Of a stretch of 64,000 nt of DNA, positions 61,975 through 64,000 are shown in pieces (within the stretch, counting starts at the first letter, position 1; every line of letters starts with the position of its first letter). This DNA is from Streptomyces barringtoniae (GTDB taxonomy: Bacteria; Actinomycetota; Actinomycetes; Streptomycetales; Streptomycetaceae). The stretch lies in contig NZ_JAJHNP010000024.1 of NCBI RefSeq assembly GCF_020819595.1, positions 1-64,000 of the forward strand, read 5' to 3'. A model generated the notes under the pieces. The model did no database searches, had not been told where the DNA came from, and worked only from the letters and a program-made list of their open reading frames with translations. A program made the position numbers and the translations under genes.

Positions 61975-62932
61975 TGGCGTCGCGGTACGCACGTGCCGCC
62001 GCGCGCAGGGCCGCCTCCGGGTCCACGCCCTGCGTCTCGGCGCGGGCCGCGAGGGCCAGCAGCTGGTAGCCGATGCCCTCGCCCTGCGGGAGTGGCACGT
62101 CGAGGCCCGCCGCGCGCGCGCGGGAGGCGAGCTTGGCGGCGAGGGCCAGGCCGGGCTGGCCGAGCGGGACGCCCTCCGTGACCGAGGTGCGCCGCTTCTC
62201 CTCGGCCTTGGTGCGCAGCCAGTGCGCCTTGACGTCCTCCGGGGTCTCGGCCTTCTCGTCGCCGAAGACATGCGGGTGCCGGTGGACGAGCTTGGCGACG
62301 ATGCCGCCGGCCACGTCGTCGACGGAGAACGGCGCGTCGGGGTGCTCCTCGGCGATCCGGGAGTGGAAGACGACCTGGAGCAGGACGTCGCCCAGTTCCT
62401 CGCGCAGCTCCTCGCGGTCGCCGGCCTCGATCGCCTCGACCAGCTCGTACGCCTCCTCGATGCCGTACTTCGCCAGCCCCTGGTGGGTCTGCCGGGACGA
62501 CCAGGGGCACTCGGCGCGAATGCGGTCCATGACCTGCACGAGGTCCAGCAGACGGGCGCCGGGGAGGTCGTAGGAGGCCGGCAGCAGCTCCAGCTCCGGC
62601 ATGGCGACACGGCCGGAGCCGGCCAGCCGGGCCAGGCCGTCGGTGAGCGCGGGCTCGCCCTCACCGGTGGCGACGACCACCACCGTCCGACCGCCCGCAC
62701 AGGCGTCGACCAGCTCCTGCGCGGTGGGGGACGCCTCCCCCACCGCTATGCCGGCCTCCCGCAGATACGGCAGCTGCGGATGCGCTCCGTCCGCGCACAG
62801 TACGGCGTCGGCGCCGCGCAGGGCCTGCCAGGCGGGCCAGGACAGCAGGCCGGGCGCGACACGGTGGCTGGTGGTGAGCAGGACGATGCGACCGGGGTCG
62901 GCGGCGGCGAGGTCGGGGCTGGATGCGTTCAC
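61865..62932 (-). CDS. mazG: Nucleoside triphosphate pyrophosphohydrolase (MazG) with repeat-derived tail
   Basis: 355 aa from GTG 62932. N-terminal tetrapyrrole-methylase-like fold remnant (VLLTTSHRVAPGLLSW...LPYLREAGI), then a MazG domain: VQVMDRIRAECPWSSRQTH and EEAYELVEAIEAGD with acidic helices EELREELGDVLLQVVFHS. House-cleaning NTPase. The last 30 residues (PPEAIPTAPDDHQDAEA...) come from the 61905 repeat copy and look added. A GTG at 62950 is an alternative start. Confidence 0.9.
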   Translation of the reverse strand: MNASSPDLAAADPGRIVLLTTSHRVAPGLLSWPAWQALRGADAVLCADGAHPQLPYLREAGIAVGEASPTAQELVDACAGGRTVVVVATGEGEPALTDGLARLAGSGRVAMPELELLPASYDLPGARLLDLVQVMDRIRAECPWSSRQTHQGLAKYGIEEAYELVEAIEAGDREELREELGDVLLQVVFHSRIAEEHPDAPFSVDDVAGGIVAKLVHRHPHVFGDEKAETPEDVKAHWLRTKAEEKRRTSVTEGVPLGQPGLALAAKLASRARAAGLDVPLPQGEGIGYQLLALAARAETQGVDPEAALRAAARAYRDAIREAEGVPPEAIPTAPDDHQDAEAHREPADGDAPGR

Positions 62933-63017
62933 GCTCCGAACGTAACCCACGGCGGCAGAGAGCGGATTCGGTTGTCCACAGGGCGGGGACGATCATATGA
63001 ACGTATGACCGGCTGCC

Positions 63018-63671
63018 CTATGCCGTAACCGGCTGCCCGCCCGACGCCGTCGTGACCTCCCGCACCCACGGCGTCTTCGCGTCCACGCGGCTGCTCTTCT
63101 GCACGTCCCAGGCGCCGTAGCGTGGGTTGACGTCGATGCGCAGTTCGCGGGAGGCCTTGGACAGTGCCTTCCAGAAGGCCGGCTGGGTGGTGTCGGTGCC
63201 GAGCTGCAGGGCCAGCTTCTGCGCCTCCAGCTGGAGCCGGAGGTTGTCGTCGAGGTGGGCCGGGGCGATGCCGTACTTCTGCAGCCAGGCCGTCTGCAGC
63301 CCCTTGGCGCCGCCGGCCTGCTGCTCCAGCCCGGCGCGCATCTGCTCGACCTCCTTGCGGCTGACCGTGATGCCCGCGTCCTGTGCGGCGCGGTGCAGCA
63401 CCCGGTCGAGGACCATGTTGTGCAGGGTGTCCCGGGTGAGACTGCTGGTGGAGGCGAGGACCTGCTGGTACTGGGCCTCGTCCGGAACCGCGGCGCGCTG
63501 TGCCCTGCGGACCTCGTCGACCCGGCTCTCCAGCTGGGCGACGGTGATCCGCTGCCCGCCGACGACGGCCGCGGCACCCGCGTGCGCATCGTTTCCGCAG
63601 GCGGTCAGCAGGGGTGCCGCGGCGGCGATCGCGGCGGTGAGGAGGAGCGCGGTGCGACGGCGGCGGTGCAA
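63018..63671 (-). CDS. SurA-like lipoprotein
   Basis: 217 aa from TTG 63671 (GGGAGG five bases upstream). Lipobox LTAC (residues near 25), then a SurA N-terminal chaperone domain (VVGGQRITVAQLESRVDEVRRAQ; MVLDRVLHRAAQDAGITVSRKEVEQM) and a C-terminal part without a parvulin PPIase domain. Extracytoplasmic chaperone for secreted proteins. Confidence 0.85.
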   Translation of the reverse strand: MHRRRRTALLLTAAIAAAAPLLTACGNDAHAGAAAVVGGQRITVAQLESRVDEVRRAQRAAVPDEAQYQQVLASTSSLTRDTLHNMVLDRVLHRAAQDAGITVSRKEVEQMRAGLEQQAGGAKGLQTAWLQKYGIAPAHLDDNLRLQLEAQKLALQLGTDTTQPAFWKALSKASRELRIDVNPRYGAWDVQKSSRVDAKTPWVREVTTASGGQPVTA

Positions 63672-63810
63672 GGAAACCTCCCGAGGAGATTGTGCGACGG
63701 TGCACAAAGTCTTGCGGTGATCGATGGTAGGCAGTGGGCAGGCCGTGGCCAACCCATTCGACCAACGATTCGCACGCGCTTCGGGCACCGCCGCGCGCGC
63801 CGCCCACGGA

Positions 63811-64000
63811 TCAGCCGGTGATCGCCACCGGCGCGTCCCACGCGTCACGGTCGACGGTGAGCGTGATCCCGCCGTGCGACTCCTTGCTGTTGACCATGTA
63901 CTGATGGCCGCGGCTGTGGTTGGTGAACTGGGTGGAGCCCCACGGCCAGTCCGCCGTCGTCGTGTTGTTCTTGTCCCACAGCGCGTACCAGAGGTTGCCC
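63811..64000 (-). CDS. C-terminal fragment of an unrecognised gene (runs off the window)
   Basis: Open to the window edge, ending at TGA 63813-63811. About 62 residues are visible: LWYALWDKNNTTTADWPWG, then SRGHQYMVNSKESHGGITL and DAWDAPVAITG. Aromatic/Gly-rich beta style, probably exported; no family recognised. The start lies outside the window. Confidence 0.7.
   Translation of the reverse strand, partial: GNLWYALWDKNNTTTADWPWGSTQFTNHSRGHQYMVNSKESHGGITLTVDRDAWDAPVAITG

Noticed and set aside
59126..63028. A continuous plus-strand open frame of 1300 codons across P450, repeat patch and mazG
   Set aside because: It is antisense to the DUF899 overlap, P450 and mazG genes and shows low-complexity composition; high GC makes such antisense frames common.
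1..64000. CRISPR array, IS element, prophage or large biosynthetic cluster
   Set aside because: No regular short repeats with spacers, transposase, phage genes or modular synthase genes were seen.

Overview
The window is a piece of a Streptomyces chromosome. The sequence is very GC-rich with strong third-position GC. It carries the bldA leucyl-tRNA gene (anticodon UAA), a SigB-type sigma factor with its anti-sigma and anti-anti-sigma genes, and a ydaO-type riboswitch in front of a resuscitation-promoting-factor gene. No prophage, integrase, IS element, CRISPR array or large biosynthetic cluster was seen. It reads as core chromosome with a few variable patches.

Layout. 1-9 kb: two tandem M19 dipeptidase genes (one without its zinc ligands), purE-purK, a GtrA-like membrane protein, a response regulator/histidine kinase pair and a POT-family peptide transporter. 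9-13.2 kb: a four-gene operon of secreted surface proteins, two with sortase signals (LPQTG, LAQTG). 13.4-15 kb: an unusual seryl-tRNA synthetase behind a T-box leader whose specifier reads UCC (Ser). 15-19.4 kb: an anti-sigma/antagonist/sigma locus (prsI-arsI-sigI type), then a sigma-like/zinc-finger/transmembrane/ricin-lectin protein. 19.4-25 kb: a tightly coupled histidine-utilisation operon (hutU, an M20 amidohydrolase, hutF, hutI) with an operator-like inverted repeat over its promoter. 25-29 kb: a PLP decarboxylase and a four-gene roadblock/LC7 operon. 29.5-32 kb: an RpiR-type regulator coupled to a histidase-like lyase without the normal Ala-Ser-Gly cofactor triad. 32-35.3 kb: a quaternary-amine ABC transporter.

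36-45 kb: cystathionine beta-synthase, an SGNH esterase, a thiolase, small hypotheticals, a Bax-inhibitor-1 membrane protein, pobA and bldA. 45-52 kb: an FtsX-type ABC exporter, a cyclopropane-synthase-type methyltransferase, a secreted protein and type II NADH dehydrogenase with a Rex-like operator far upstream. 52.6-59 kb: a small His/Asp-rich secreted protein, a DUF501-Ppx fusion, an FtsB/DivIC-like divisome protein, enolase and two Rpf-type muralytic enzymes. 59-64 kb: a DUF899 protein, a cytochrome P450, a GC-rich repeat patch holding an 82-bp copied piece of that P450 gene, mazG, a SurA-like lipoprotein and the C-terminal end of one more gene.

Best candidates for new biology are the sortase-substrate operon with its repeated two-cysteine domain, the T-box-controlled divergent SerRS, the repeat patch with the captured P450 fragment, the DUF501-Ppx fusion and the lyase lacking the MIO triad. 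I found no in-frame TTA codon in the called genes by eye, so none looks like a direct bldA target.
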